Assembly (NCBI GenBank): GCA_019745555.1
Contig: JAIESX010000009.1
Location: 45,071 to 109,070, forward strand
DNA length: 64,000 bases
Direction of reading: 5' to 3'
From: Burkholderiaceae bacterium
Lineage (GTDB): Bacteria; Pseudomonadota; Gammaproteobacteria; Burkholderiales; Burkholderiaceae_C
The notes below the pieces were generated by a model that saw only the letters and a list, made by a program, of their open reading frames with translations, was not told where the DNA came from and did no database searches. Positions 8,245 to 17,241 of this stretch are shown here, piece by piece. The position numbers were made by a program, and so were the translations under genes. Positions within the stretch are counted from its first letter, which is position 1. Every line of letters begins with the position of its first letter.

Positions 8245-11205
8245 ATGTTGCTCACCAAGAAATCCCCGGCGACCGAGGCCACGGCCCGCTCGCCCTTTGT
8301 GCACAGCCTGCGCCGTGGCCTGTCTCAGGCCCTGCCCACCATGGACCGCCGTGCCTTCCTGCGCCGCTCGGGCCTGGGTCTGGGTGTCGGTCTGGCTGCC
8401 TCGCAGCTCACGCTCGTCAAGAAGGCCCGTGCCGCCAGCAAGGTGGGTGTGGGTGACGGCAAGATCGAAGTCAAGCGCACCGTCTGCACCCACTGCTCGG
8501 TGGGCTGCGCCATCGACGCTGTGGTGGAAAACGGCGTCTGGACGCGCCAGGAGCCGGTGTTCGATTCGCCGATCAACCTGGGTGCGCACTGCGCCAAGGG
8601 CGCCTCGATCCGCGAGCATGGTCACGGTGAGTACCGCCTGCGCTACCCGATGAAGCTGGTCAATGGCAAGTACGAGCGCATCAGCTGGGACACGGCACTC
8701 AAGGAAATCGCTGACCGCATGCTGGAGCTGCGCAAGGCCAGCGGTCCGGACAGCGTCTACTTCATCGGCTCGTCCAAGCACAGCAACGAGCAGGCGTACC
8801 TGATGCGCAAGTTCGTGAGCTTCTGGGGCACGAACAACTGCGACCACCAGGCGCGTATCTGCCACTCCACCACGGTGGCCGGCGTGGCCAACACCTGGGG
8901 CTACGGCGCGATGACCAACTCGTACAACGACATGCAGAACAGCAAGGTCGCCCTGTACATCGGTTCCAACGCCGCCGAGGCCCACCCGGTCAGCCTGCTG
9001 CACATGCTGCATGCCAAGGAAACCGGCTGCAAGATGATCGTGGTCGACCCGCGTTTCACCCGTACCGCAGCCAAGGCCGACGAGTACGTGCGCATCCGCT
9101 CGGGCTCCGATATCCCCTTCCTCTTCGGCCTGCTCTACCACATCTTCAAGAACGGCTGGGAAGACAAGAAGTACATCAACGACCGCGTCTACGGCATGGA
9201 GGACGTCAAGAAGGACGTGCTGGCCAAGTGGACGCCTGCGGCTGTTGAGGAGGCCTGCGGTGTGTCCGAGGCTCAGATGATCAAGGTTGCCCGGATGCTC
9301 CATGAGAGCCGTCCCGGTACCATCGTCTGGTGCATGGGCCAGACCCAGCACACCATCGGTAACGCCATGGTGCGCGCCTCCTGCATTCTGCAGCTGGCGC
9401 TGGGCAACGTCGGCAAGTCCGGCGGCGGCACCAACATCTTCCGTGGCCACGACAACGTGCAGGGCGCGACCGACGTCGGTCCCAACCCCGACTCGCTGCC
9501 GGGTTACTACGGCGTCGCCGAAGGCGCGTGGAAGCACTTCGCCAACGCCTGGGGCGTGGACTTCGAGTGGATCAAGCAGCAGTACGCTTCGCCTGCGATG
9601 ATGACCAAGCCGGGCATCACCGTCTCGCGCTGGATTGACGGCGTGCTGGAGAAGAACGAGCTGATCGACCAGGACCAGAACCTGCGCGGCGTCTTCTACT
9701 GGGGCCATGCACCGAATTCCCAGACCCGCGGTCTGGAGATGAAGCGCGCCATGGACAAGCTGGACCTGCTGGTGGTTGTGGATCCCTACCCGTCGGCCAC
9801 GGCTGCCATGGCCGCCATGCCGGGCAAGCCCGAGGATCTGAACCCCAACCGCGCGGTCTACCTGCTGCCTGCGGCGACGCAGTTCGAGACCAGCGGTTCG
9901 TGCACGGCGTCCAACCGTTCCATCCAGTGGCGCGAGAAGGTGATCGAGCCGCTGTGGGAGAGCCGCAGCGACCACATGATCATGTACCAGCTGGCGCAGA
10001 GGCTGGGCTTCGACAAGGAACTGGTCAAGAACTACAAGATGCAGAAGGTCAAGGGCATGGACGAGCCCGTGCCCGAAGACATCCTGCGTGAGATCAACCG
10101 CAGCGTCTGGACCATCGGCTACACGGGTCAGAGCCCTGAGCGTCTCAAGGCCCACATGCGCCACATGAACGCCTTCGATGTGAAGACGCTCAAGTGCAAG
10201 GGCAAGGTGGTCGACAAGGAGACCGGCTACGACATGTCGGGTGACTACTTCGGCCTGCCCTGGCCCTGCTACGGCACACCCGAACTCAAGCACCCGGGCT
10301 CGCCCAACCTGTACGACACGTCCAAGCACGTCATGGACGGCGGCGGCAACTTCCGCGCCAATTTCGGTGTCGAGCGCGAAGGCAAGAGCCTGCTGGCCGA
10401 GAGCGGTTCGCACTCCGTGGGTGCCGACATCACCACCGGCTATCCGGAACTCGACCATGTCCTGCTCAAGAAGCTGGGCTGGTGGGGTGAGCTGACCGAG
10501 GCCGAGCAGAAGGCGGCCGAGGGCAAGAACTGGAAGACCGACCCCTCGGGCGGCATGATCCGCGTGTTCATGCAGAACCATGGCTGCCACCCCTTCGGCA
10601 ACGCCAAGGCCCGTGCCGTGGTCTGGAACTTCCCGGATCCGGTGCCGCAGCACCGCGAGCCGGTCTACGGTACCCGTCCGGACCTGATCGCCAAGTACCC
10701 CACGCACGACGACCAGAAGAACCGTTGGCGCCTGCCCATTCTGTACAAGTCGCTGCAACAGAAGAACGTGGCCGACAAGGTGCACGAGAAGTACCCCCTG
10801 ATCATGACCTCGGGCCGTCTGGTCGAGTACGAGGGCGGTGGCGAGGAGACCCGCGCCAACCCCTGGCTGGCCGAGTTGCAGCAGGAAGCCTTCGTGGAGA
10901 TCCACCCCAAGGCGGCCGCTGAGCGCGGTATCCGCAACGGAGAGCGGGTGTGGATGAGCACGCCTACCGGCGCGCGCATCAACGTGCAGGCCCTGGTGAC
11001 CGAGCGCGTCGGACCCGACACGGTCTGGATGCCCTTCCACTTCTCCGGCCGCTGGCAGGGCGCTGACATGCTGTCTTACTACCCCAAGGGGGCAGCACCC
11101 ATCGTGCGCGGCGAAGCGGTGAACACGGCGACCACCTATGGTTACGACATCGTGACCATGATGCAGGAAACCAAGACCACCATCTGCCAGATTGAGAAGG
11201 CCTGA
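8245..11205 (+). CDS. Formate dehydrogenase catalytic (alpha) subunit, molybdopterin type
   Basis: A 986-residue protein. A Tat signal (DRRAFLRRSG near residues 34-43) follows an unusually long N-region, so the enzyme works on the periplasmic side. A 4Fe-4S cluster is bound by Cys81, Cys84, Cys88 and Cys116. The active-site motif RICHSTTVAG places a cysteine at residue 206 as the molybdenum or tungsten ligand, with the following His conserved; it is the cysteine and not the selenocysteine form. The C-terminal molybdopterin dinucleotide-binding domain (MTSGRLVEYEGGGEETR) is present and the length is normal for FDH-N/FDH-O type enzymes. It oxidises formate to CO2 and passes electrons to the Fe-S subunit 10 nt downstream. 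Confidence 0.95.
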   Translation: MLLTKKSPATEATARSPFVHSLRRGLSQALPTMDRRAFLRRSGLGLGVGLAASQLTLVKKARAASKVGVGDGKIEVKRTVCTHCSVGCAIDAVVENGVWTRQEPVFDSPINLGAHCAKGASIREHGHGEYRLRYPMKLVNGKYERISWDTALKEIADRMLELRKASGPDSVYFIGSSKHSNEQAYLMRKFVSFWGTNNCDHQARICHSTTVAGVANTWGYGAMTNSYNDMQNSKVALYIGSNAAEAHPVSLLHMLHAKETGCKMIVVDPRFTRTAAKADEYVRIRSGSDIPFLFGLLYHIFKNGWEDKKYINDRVYGMEDVKKDVLAKWTPAAVEEACGVSEAQMIKVARMLHESRPGTIVWCMGQTQHTIGNAMVRASCILQLALGNVGKSGGGTNIFRGHDNVQGATDVGPNPDSLPGYYGVAEGAWKHFANAWGVDFEWIKQQYASPAMMTKPGITVSRWIDGVLEKNELIDQDQNLRGVFYWGHAPNSQTRGLEMKRAMDKLDLLVVVDPYPSATAAMAAMPGKPEDLNPNRAVYLLPAATQFETSGSCTASNRSIQWREKVIEPLWESRSDHMIMYQLAQRLGFDKELVKNYKMQKVKGMDEPVPEDILREINRSVWTIGYTGQSPERLKAHMRHMNAFDVKTLKCKGKVVDKETGYDMSGDYFGLPWPCYGTPELKHPGSPNLYDTSKHVMDGGGNFRANFGVEREGKSLLAESGSHSVGADITTGYPELDHVLLKKLGWWGELTEAEQKAAEGKNWKTDPSGGMIRVFMQNHGCHPFGNAKARAVVWNFPDPVPQHREPVYGTRPDLIAKYPTHDDQKNRWRLPILYKSLQQKNVADKVHEKYPLIMTSGRLVEYEGGGEETRANPWLAELQQEAFVEIHPKAAAERGIRNGERVWMSTPTGARINVQALVTERVGPDTVWMPFHFSGRWQGADMLSYYPKGAAPIVRGEAVNTATTYGYDIVTMMQETKTTICQIEKA

Positions 11206-11215
11206 GGAGTAAGAC

Positions 11216-11839
11216 ATGGCACGCATGAAATTTGTTTGTGACGCCGAGCGCTGCATCGAGTGCAATGGTTGCGTCACCGCCTGCAAGAACGAGCACGAGG
11301 TGCCCTGGGGCGTGAACCGCCGCCGTGTGGTCACCCTCAACGACGGGGTTCCCGGCGAGAAGTCCATCTCGGTGGCCTGCATGCATTGCAGCGATGCCCC
11401 CTGCATGGCGGTCTGCCCTGTCAACTGCTTCTACCGCACCGACGAGGGTGTGGTGCTGCACGACAAGGACATCTGCATTGGCTGCGGCTACTGCTCCTAC
11501 GCCTGCCCCTTCGGCGCGCCGCAGTTCCCCTCGCAGGGCACCTTCGGTGTGCGCGGCAAGATGGACAAGTGCACCTTCTGCGCCGGCGGTCCCGAGACCC
11601 ATGGCAGCCAGGCCGAGTTCGAGAAATACGGGCGCAACCGTCTGGCCGAGGGCAAGCTGCCCGCCTGCGCCGAGATGTGCTCGACGAAGGCCCTGCTCGC
11701 CGGTGACGGCGACATGGTGGCCGACATCTTCCGCACCCGTGTGTTGCAGCGTGGCAAGGGCGCTGAGGTCTGGGGCTGGGGCACGGCCTACGGTTCGCGC
11801 CAGGCTGGCAAGCCCGCACCTGCAGGAGCCAAGTCATGA
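11216..11839 (+). CDS. fdh3B: Formate dehydrogenase Fe-S (beta) subunit, FDH3 type
   Basis: A 207-residue protein with four cysteine groups for 4Fe-4S clusters: CIECNGCVTACKNEH near the N-terminus, CMHCSDAPCMAVCP, CIGCGYCSYACPFGAP, and CTFC with the late CAEMC. This is the ferredoxin-like wire between the catalytic subunit and the cytochrome b subunit. There is no signal peptide of its own, so it is expected to be exported with the Tat-dependent alpha subunit. It lacks the C-terminal membrane anchor seen in E. coli FdnH. Its stop overlaps the start of the lipoprotein gene (ATGA). Confidence 0.92.
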   Translation: MARMKFVCDAERCIECNGCVTACKNEHEVPWGVNRRRVVTLNDGVPGEKSISVACMHCSDAPCMAVCPVNCFYRTDEGVVLHDKDICIGCGYCSYACPFGAPQFPSQGTFGVRGKMDKCTFCAGGPETHGSQAEFEKYGRNRLAEGKLPACAEMCSTKALLAGDGDMVADIFRTRVLQRGKGAEVWGWGTAYGSRQAGKPAPAGAKS

Positions 11840-12057
11840 AAAAAGCGTTGACGATCGTCGCGACCGCCTTCCTGCTCGCCGCCTGCGGCGAGGTGGACCA
11901 GTCCCTTGCCGGCGCCAAATCCGATGCCCCCTCTTACAAGGGCACCGGCAAGGCCTACGTCGATCCGGACTGGAAGCCGGGTGACAAGGCCAGCTGGGAG
12001 TCCAAGCTCAAGGCGCGCGGCCAGTACGGCCAGAACGAGTACAACCGGGTCAACTGA
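11836..12057 (+). CDS. Small lipoprotein in the FDH operon
   Basis: A 73-residue protein with a lipoprotein signal peptide: MKKALTIVATAFLLAACG, with the lipobox LAAC and lipidated Cys18. The mature part is short and polar (WKPGDKASWESKLKARGQ). It is translationally coupled to the beta subunit by a 4-nt ATGA overlap and ends 14 nt before the cytochrome b gene. It is a plausible accessory factor of the periplasmic complex; I know of no assigned function. Confidence 0.8.
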   Translation: MKKALTIVATAFLLAACGEVDQSLAGAKSDAPSYKGTGKAYVDPDWKPGDKASWESKLKARGQYGQNEYNRVN

Positions 12058-12071
12058 AGAACGGACGCCTC

Positions 12072-13244
12072 ATGAAAAAAGCTCTCGCCGTGGCCATGCT
12101 CATGGCCCTGGGCTGGGCCGCTCCGGCCCTGGCCCAGCAGGACAAACTCAAGCTTGATGAGCCGCCCGCCAAGTCGGTGCCGGCGCAGCAGGGTGGCATC
12201 AAGAGCCAGAACATCTTTGATGTGAAGCCCGATGCCAGCGAGGAGCCGGGTTACGCCACTCAGACCAATGCCGAGCGCGCCCAGGTGCAGCCCGGCAACA
12301 ACGCGCCCATGTGGCGTGCGGTCGGGGCCGGCGTCACGGGCTACAGCAGCCTGCCGCGACATGAAGCGCCCGAGGCCGGCAATCTGATCCAGCCTTTCGT
12401 GCAGTACCCGGGCTCCATGCTCACCACTGCTGGCGAAGCCTGGCGCCAGGTGCGCAACCACTGGATCATTCCCTACGGTGGCGCGCTGCTGCTGATCGCG
12501 CTGGGCGCTGTGGGCCTGTTCTACTGGCGCAAGGGTACGATGCAGCTGCACGGTGCCGAGACCGGCCGCAAGATCGAACGTTTCACGGCCTTCGAGCGCG
12601 CAGCCCACTGGGCGAACGCGATCGCCTTCGTCATCCTCGCGGTGTCAGGCATCGTCATGGCCTTTGGCAAGTACTTCCTGCATCCCATCATCGGCGGTAC
12701 GCTGTTTGGATGGCTGGCCTATGTGCTCAAGAACCTGCACAACTTCGCCGGCCCGGTGTTCGCGGTTTCCCTGGTGATCGTGATCCTCACCTTCATCAAG
12801 GACAACCTGCCGCGCAAGGAAGACATCACCTGGCTCGTCAAGGGTGGTGGTCTGCTGTCCGGGCAGGAGGTGCCCTCGCACCGCTTCAACGCTGGTGAGA
12901 AGGTGCTGTTCTGGGGCGGTGTGTTCTTCCTCGGCCTGATCGTGGTCGCATCCGGTCTGGTGCTCGACAAGCTGGTGCCGGGTCTGGAGTACCTGCGTGG
13001 TGACATGCAGATCGCACACATGATCCATGCCGTGGCCACGGTGCTGATGATGGCGATGTTCATCGGTCACATCTACATGGGTACGGTGGGCATGGCGGGC
13101 GCCTATGACGCCATGAAGACTGGCTATGTCGACGAGACCTGGGCCAAGGAACACCACGAGCTCTGGTACGACGACATCAAGGCCGGCAAGATCCCGGCAC
13201 AGCGCAGCCAGCCTGCGGTGCCTGGCGCCCCGGTCAAGGCCTGA
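12072..13244 (+). CDS. Formate dehydrogenase cytochrome b (gamma) subunit
   Basis: A 390-residue protein: a cleavable-looking signal peptide (residues 1-21, ALAQ), about 110 periplasmic residues, then membrane helices. The first, near residues 135-155, is extra compared with E. coli FdnI. A four-helix cytochrome b556 core follows, starting at the conserved RFTAFERAAHWANA. Histidines in HWAN, NLHNFAG, HMIHAV and GHIYMG are the likely haem b and quinone-site ligands. It takes electrons from the beta subunit and reduces membrane quinone. The gene follows alpha, beta and the lipoprotein in one operon. Confidence 0.93.
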   Translation: MKKALAVAMLMALGWAAPALAQQDKLKLDEPPAKSVPAQQGGIKSQNIFDVKPDASEEPGYATQTNAERAQVQPGNNAPMWRAVGAGVTGYSSLPRHEAPEAGNLIQPFVQYPGSMLTTAGEAWRQVRNHWIIPYGGALLLIALGAVGLFYWRKGTMQLHGAETGRKIERFTAFERAAHWANAIAFVILAVSGIVMAFGKYFLHPIIGGTLFGWLAYVLKNLHNFAGPVFAVSLVIVILTFIKDNLPRKEDITWLVKGGGLLSGQEVPSHRFNAGEKVLFWGGVFFLGLIVVASGLVLDKLVPGLEYLRGDMQIAHMIHAVATVLMMAMFIGHIYMGTVGMAGAYDAMKTGYVDETWAKEHHELWYDDIKAGKIPAQRSQPAVPGAPVKA

Positions 13245-13265
13245 GTCCAAGAAAGAGAGATCCGC

Positions 13266-13565
13266 ATGAAATCCATTGCCCTTTTCATCGCCGCCAGTAC
13301 CCTGAGCCTCTCGGCTCTGGCCAAGCTGCCCGCACCGAATGACGCGGCCAAGGCGGCTGCTGCAGAAGCAGCGGCCAAGGCTGCGCACGCCGGCAAGGTC
13401 GAGAGCTACCTGCTTTGCAAGGCCCAGGACCGCACCGTTGCGCACTACCGCAAGTCGGCGAAGTCCAAGGACGCCAAGCCCGTGGCCACGGCGCCTTGCG
13501 CCGACCCTGGTCCTTACAAGCCGGCCGCTGCCGCAGCACCGGCGGCCCCTGCCAAGAAGTCCTGA
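13266..13565 (+). CDS. Small exported Ala/Lys-rich protein, last gene before the terminator
   Basis: A 99-residue protein: a Sec-type signal peptide (MKSIALFIAASTLSLSALA), then an Ala/Lys-rich stretch and a middle region with two cysteines (YLLCKAQDRTVAHY and ATAPCADPG) that could form a disulfide. The tail is Pro/Ala-rich. It starts 21 nt after the cytochrome b gene. I do not recognise a family; the position and export signal suggest a periplasmic accessory of the FDH complex. Confidence 0.7.
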   Translation: MKSIALFIAASTLSLSALAKLPAPNDAAKAAAAEAAAKAAHAGKVESYLLCKAQDRTVAHYRKSAKSKDAKPVATAPCADPGPYKPAAAAAPAAPAKKS

Positions 13566-13587
13566 TCCGCAAGCGCATTGCGGTCAT

Positions 13588-13617
13588 GGGCCGGTGTCGC
13601 AAGACCCGGCCCTTTTT
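13588..13617 (+). terminator. Rho-independent terminator inside the FDH-fdhD region
   Basis: A stem GGGCCGG (13588-13594) with CCGGCCC (13606-13612), followed by five T. It lies between the small exported protein and fdhD, so fdhD is probably expressed partly by read-through or from its own promoter. Confidence 0.85.
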
Positions 13618-13633
13618 GTTGTACGCTGCCGGC

Positions 13634-14494
13634 ATGCCTGAACGCCTGCTCCCCCATCTCACCCGTGCGAGCGCTCCGCTGACGCGCGAAGTCGCCGTTG
13701 TCAACGAACACGGCGAGGCCAGTACTCTGTCCATCCCCGCAGAGCGGGCACTCACGGTCTATGTGGACAAGCGCGAACTCGTGACCCTCATGACCCTGGG
13801 CGCGCAGCCCGAGTTGCTGGTGCTGGGTTATCTGCGCAACCAGCGTCTTGTGCGCTCGGTGGACGAGGTGGAGTCCATCACCGTGGACTGGGACGTCGGC
13901 GCTGCCGCCGTGAAGACGCGCGAGGGCATTGCCAATGTCGAGGAGCGCACCGCCAAGCGCGTGGTTACCACGGGTTGCGGCCAAGGCAGCGTTTTCGGCG
14001 ACCTCATGGACGAGGTGGACCAGATTGCGCTGCCACCCGACGCGCGCCTGACCCAGGCCCAGCTCTACGGCATCGTCAACGCCATCCGCCTGCAGGAGAG
14101 CACCTACAAGTCCGCTGGTTCTGTGCACGGCTGCGCGCTGTTCCGCGGCGAGGAGATGCTGATCTTCGTCGAAGACGTGGGGCGCCACAACGCCATCGAC
14201 ACCATCGCGGGGTGGATGTGGCTGCAGGATCCGTCCTCGATGGACGCTGCGGACAAGGTGTTCTACACCACGGGCCGTCTGACGAGCGAAATGGTGATCA
14301 AGTCGGCGCAGATGGGGGTGCCGATCGTGGTGTCGCGCAGCGGGATCACGCAGATGGGACATATGGTTGCTGAGCGCGTGGGGCTGTGTGCGATCGGCCG
14401 CGCGACTGGCAGGCACTTCTATTGCTACTCTGCGCCGCAAAGGCTGGTGCTTCAGCCGGAACTGGCTGGACCTAAGTTGCGGGCGGCTGCTTAA
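13634..14494 (+). CDS. fdhD: FdhD sulfurtransferase for formate dehydrogenase
   Basis: A 286-residue protein. The start MPERLLPHLT at 13634 is chosen because the longer frame would read through the terminator. FdhD moves sulfur from the cysteine desulfurase IscS to the bis-MGD cofactor, which the formate dehydrogenase needs for activity. Visible family features are the loop motif VTTGCGQGS near residue 115 (one cysteine, where E. coli FdhD has two), the SAGSVHGCALF segment, VEDVGRHNAIDTIAGW and the TTGRLTSEMVIKSAQMG segment. It is the sixth gene downstream of the catalytic subunit gene, its client. Confidence 0.95.
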   Translation: MPERLLPHLTRASAPLTREVAVVNEHGEASTLSIPAERALTVYVDKRELVTLMTLGAQPELLVLGYLRNQRLVRSVDEVESITVDWDVGAAAVKTREGIANVEERTAKRVVTTGCGQGSVFGDLMDEVDQIALPPDARLTQAQLYGIVNAIRLQESTYKSAGSVHGCALFRGEEMLIFVEDVGRHNAIDTIAGWMWLQDPSSMDAADKVFYTTGRLTSEMVIKSAQMGVPIVVSRSGITQMGHMVAERVGLCAIGRATGRHFYCYSAPQRLVLQPELAGPKLRAAA

Positions 14495-14596
14495 GGTTTT
14501 CTTGCGTCGCGTCGCCGGGCGCTCACCCCGGCCCTACCAAGCCGCCGGAGCGAGGCCTGGCTTGTAGCGTGAGCAGGCGCGTTCCCAACACTCAAA

Positions 14597-14616
14597 CTCT
14601 ATGAACTAGCATAGAG
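14597..14616. promoter_or_regulatory. Inverted repeat just before the AEC transporter gene
   Basis: CTCTATG and CATAGAG (7-bp perfect arms, 6-nt centre) end 5 nt before the ATG of the transporter gene and cover the place where a ribosome-binding site would be. It could be an operator or an RNA hairpin controlling translation. No Shine-Dalgarno sequence is otherwise obvious. Confidence 0.4.
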
Positions 14617-14621
14617 CCCGC

Positions 14622-15566
14622 ATGAACCATCCCGTCTTCTCCGCCCTCGGTCCTGTCGTCCTGCTCGTGATCCTGGGTTATGTGGCCGGTCGCCTGCGTT
14701 GGATCCGCGCCGAGTCGAGCAAGGATCTTTCGAATCTGGTCTTTCTGGTCCTCACGCCCGCTCTGATGTTCCGCACCATGGGCAAGGTGGATGTGAAGGA
14801 ACTCGAGGCCCTGCCGCTGCTGACCTACTTCGCGGCGGTGCTACTGCTCTTTGCGCTGATGCTGTTCTGGCAGGGTTTCAACCGGCGTGCCGCGGTGCTG
14901 GCCCTGGCCACCACCTTCAGCAACACGGTGATGATCGGCATTGCGCTGGTCAGCCTGGCCTATGGTGAGGCGGGGCTTGTCATTCTGCTGTCCCTGATTT
15001 CCCTGCATGCGCTGGTGCTGCTGACCGCCGGTACCGTGGTTCTGGAGCTGGCCGTGGCGCGCGAGTCCAGCGGTGGCGGGCAGGGGGTGCGGGCCATGCT
15101 GCGTACGGTGCTGGGCGCCGTGCGCAATGCCGTGATCCATCCCGTGCCCCTGCCCATCATTGCGGGGCTGCTTTATGCGCAGACGGGCTGGGCCATCCCA
15201 GAGGTGGTGGACAAGCCTCTGCAATGGCTGGGCAATGCCTTCGGTCCGCTGGCGCTCTTGCTCGTGGGGGTGACGCTGGCCGGCACCACCGTCGGTCCGC
15301 ATCTGCGCGGGGCGCTCGGCCTGACGCTGGTCAAGAACCTGCTGATGCCGGTGCTGGTAGCCGGCCTGGGCCTGCTGATGGGGCTGTCGAGCCTGGCCCT
15401 GGTGATCATGGTGGTGACGGCGGCGCTGCCCATGGGGGCCAACGTCTTCCTGTTCTCGCAGCGCTATGCCGTGGCCGAGGAGCTGGTGACGGCCAGCATC
15501 ATCGTGTCGAATGCAGCGGCGCTGTTCACGGTGCCGTTGGCCATGGCCCTGGTCGGCCTGCTCTGA
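14622..15566 (+). CDS. AEC family (auxin efflux carrier type) transporter
   Basis: A 314-residue, very hydrophobic protein with about ten predicted membrane segments. It has the family layout: an N-terminal helix bundle with conserved KDLSNLVFLVLTPALMF, a short loop near the middle, and a second bundle with PLALLLVGVTLAGTT and the late AALPMGANVFLFSQRY motif. AEC proteins export or exchange small organic anions; the substrate cannot be told from sequence. The gene stands alone, convergent with pdxH and only 6 nt from its end. Confidence 0.9.
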   Translation: MNHPVFSALGPVVLLVILGYVAGRLRWIRAESSKDLSNLVFLVLTPALMFRTMGKVDVKELEALPLLTYFAAVLLLFALMLFWQGFNRRAAVLALATTFSNTVMIGIALVSLAYGEAGLVILLSLISLHALVLLTAGTVVLELAVARESSGGGQGVRAMLRTVLGAVRNAVIHPVPLPIIAGLLYAQTGWAIPEVVDKPLQWLGNAFGPLALLLVGVTLAGTTVGPHLRGALGLTLVKNLLMPVLVAGLGLLMGLSSLALVIMVVTAALPMGANVFLFSQRYAVAEELVTASIIVSNAAALFTVPLAMALVGLL

Positions 15567-15572
15567 GCAGGC

Positions 15573-16208
15573 TCAGGGCGCGAGCCGTTCGCGCGTCCAG
15601 CCGCCCCCGTTCTGCGTGTAGCGCAGCCGGTCGTGCAGCCGGCTGGGCCGGCCCTGCCAGAACTCCCAGCGGTCGGGCGCCAGGCGGTAGCCGCCCCAGT
15701 GTGGCGGGCGCGGCGGTTGCAGCAGGAATTGCGCGCCGTACTTGGCGGCATTGGCCACCAGCACGCCGCGGCCCGGGATGACCTGGCTTTGCGGGCTGGC
15801 CCAGGCGCCGATGCGCGAGTCGAGCGGGCGGCTGGCGTAGTAGGCGTCGCTCTCCTCGGCGCTGACCTGCTCGACCCGGCCTTCGATGCGCACCACCCGC
15901 TCCAGCTCGACCCAGTGGAACTGCAGGGCAGCATAAGGGTTGCCCGCGAGTTCGCGACCCTTGCGGCTTTCGTAGTTGGTGTACCAGACGATGCCGCGAG
16001 CGTCGTAGCCCTTGATGAGCACGATGCGTGTAGACGGCCGCAGGTCGTTGCCCACCGTGGCCACGGTCATGGCATTGGGTTCGGGCAACTCGGACCGGAT
16101 GGCTTCGTGCAGCCACTGATCGAACTGCTGCAGCGGGTCGGCGTGGGAGGCGTCCTCGCTGAGTTCAGCGCGTTCATAGCTTTTGCGGAGGTCGGCGATC
16201 TTGGTCAT
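15573..16208 (-). CDS. pdxH: Pyridoxamine/pyridoxine 5'-phosphate oxidase
   Basis: A 211-residue protein of full family length. FMN and PLP site motifs are present: [24 protein letters not shown], the [14 protein letters not shown] segment, [14 protein letters not shown] and the C-terminal [24 protein letters not shown] followed by a late RERLAP. It makes pyridoxal 5'-phosphate with FMN and oxygen in the cytoplasm. It is transcribed leftward and starts 34 nt from the divergent XdhC-family gene. Confidence 0.96.
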   Translation of the reverse strand: MTKIADLRKSYERAELSEDASHADPLQQFDQWLHEAIRSELPEPNAMTVATVGNDLRPSTRIVLIKGYDARGIVWYTNYESRKGRELAGNPYAALQFHWVELERVVRIEGRVEQVSAEESDAYYASRPLDSRIGAWASPQSQVIPGRGVLVANAAKYGAQFLLQPPRPPHWGGYRLAPDRWEFWQGRPSRLHDRLRYTQNGGGWTRERLAP

Positions 16209-16242
16209 ACTCGCAGTATAGAAAGACCGGAGGGGCGGCAGG

Positions 16243-17241
16243 ATGGAAAGTCTGGACTTGCGGGTGCTGGCCGATGCGCTGGCCTGGAAACAGGCCGGTC
16301 ATGGGGTCTCGCTGGCCACCGTCGTGCAGACCTGGGGCAGCGCACCGCGCCCGCCCGGGGCGCTGCTGGCCGTGCGTGAGGACGGGGTGGTCAGCGGCTC
16401 CGTCTCGGGCGGCTGCGTCGAGGACGATCTGGTTGCGCGTGCCAAGGCCGCCCTCGCTGCGGGTGTGCAGGACGCCGCGGCAGCCCGGCCCGAACTGATC
16501 GTCTATGGCGTGGACCCCCACGAGGCGGCGCGTTTCGGCCTGCCCTGCGGCGGCACCTTGCGTCTGGTGCAGGAGCCTGTGCAGGACACGGGCTGGATCG
16601 CGCAGCTGCTGGTGCGCACTGCTGAGCATAGGCTGGTGGCACGCACGCTGGACCTGGCGACGGGTGCGGTGACGCTGGCCGATGCGATGCGCGGCCAGGG
16701 CCTGGTCTTTGACGAACGCACGCTCACGACCGTGTTCGGCCCGCGCTGGCGCCTGCTGCTGATCGGCGCCGGCCAGCTCTCGCAGGCCGTGGCACAGATG
16801 GCGGCGCTGCTGGACTTCGAAGTACTGGTCTGCGATCCGCGCGAGGCCTACGCCATGGATCTGCCCGGCGTGCAGCGCCTGCCCGGCATGCCCGACGACG
16901 TGGTGCGCCAGCTGCTGCCCGATGCGCACACGGCCATTGTGGCACTGACCCACGATCCCAAGCTCGACGACATGGCCCTGCTGGAGGCGCTCAAGTCGGC
17001 GGCCTTCTATGTGGGTGCGCTCGGCTCGCGCCGCAACCAGGCGGCGCGCAAACAGCGCCTGGCCGAGCATTTCGACCTCAGTGCGGCAGAGCTCGCGCGC
17101 CTGCATGGCCCCGTGGGGTTGAGCATAGGTGCGCGCACGCCGGCCGAGATCGCCGTGGCCATCGTGGCTGAGATCGTGCAGGTCAAGAACGCCGCGCGCG
17201 CCAGCGTGGGCACTGCGCCCGGTTGTGTCTCGACCGCATGA
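16243..17241 (+). CDS. XdhC family protein (molybdoenzyme maturation)
   Basis: A 332-residue two-domain protein. The N-terminal XdhC/CoxI domain contains [19 protein letters not shown] and [13 protein letters not shown]. The C-terminal Rossmann-like domain contains [20 protein letters not shown], the [14 protein letters not shown] motif and [11 protein letters not shown]. XdhC proteins bind molybdenum cofactor, sulfurate it and insert it into xanthine dehydrogenase-type hydroxylases. Its stop overlaps the start of a MobA-like nucleotidyltransferase gene (ATGA), the usual pairing for making or delivering MCD-type cofactor. No hydroxylase is encoded in the window. Confidence 0.9.
   Translation: MESLDLRVLADALAWKQAGHGVSLATVVQTWGSAPRPPGALLAVREDGVVSGSVSGGCVEDDLVARAKAALAAGVQDAAAARPELIVYGVDPHEAARFGLPCGGTLRLVQEPVQDTGWIAQLLVRTAEHRLVARTLDLATGAVTLADAMRGQGLVFDERTLTTVFGPRWRLLLIGAGQLSQAVAQMAALLDFEVLVCDPREAYAMDLPGVQRLPGMPDDVVRQLLPDAHTAIVALTHDPKLDDMALLEALKSAAFYVGALGSRRNQAARKQRLAEHFDLSAAELARLHGPVGLSIGARTPAEIAVAIVAEIVQVKNAARASVGTAPGCVSTA

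Noticed and set aside
8854..8868. Possible selenocysteine at the formate dehydrogenase active site
   Set aside because: The codon is TGC (Cys206), not TGA, and the frame is open without any recoding.
8221..11424. Very long leftward open frame opposite the formate dehydrogenase genes, and similar long antisense frames opposite the ferredoxin, portal and polyvalent genes
   Set aside because: High GC removes stop codons from the other frames. The rightward frames carry complete cofactor motifs, so the antisense frames are shadows.
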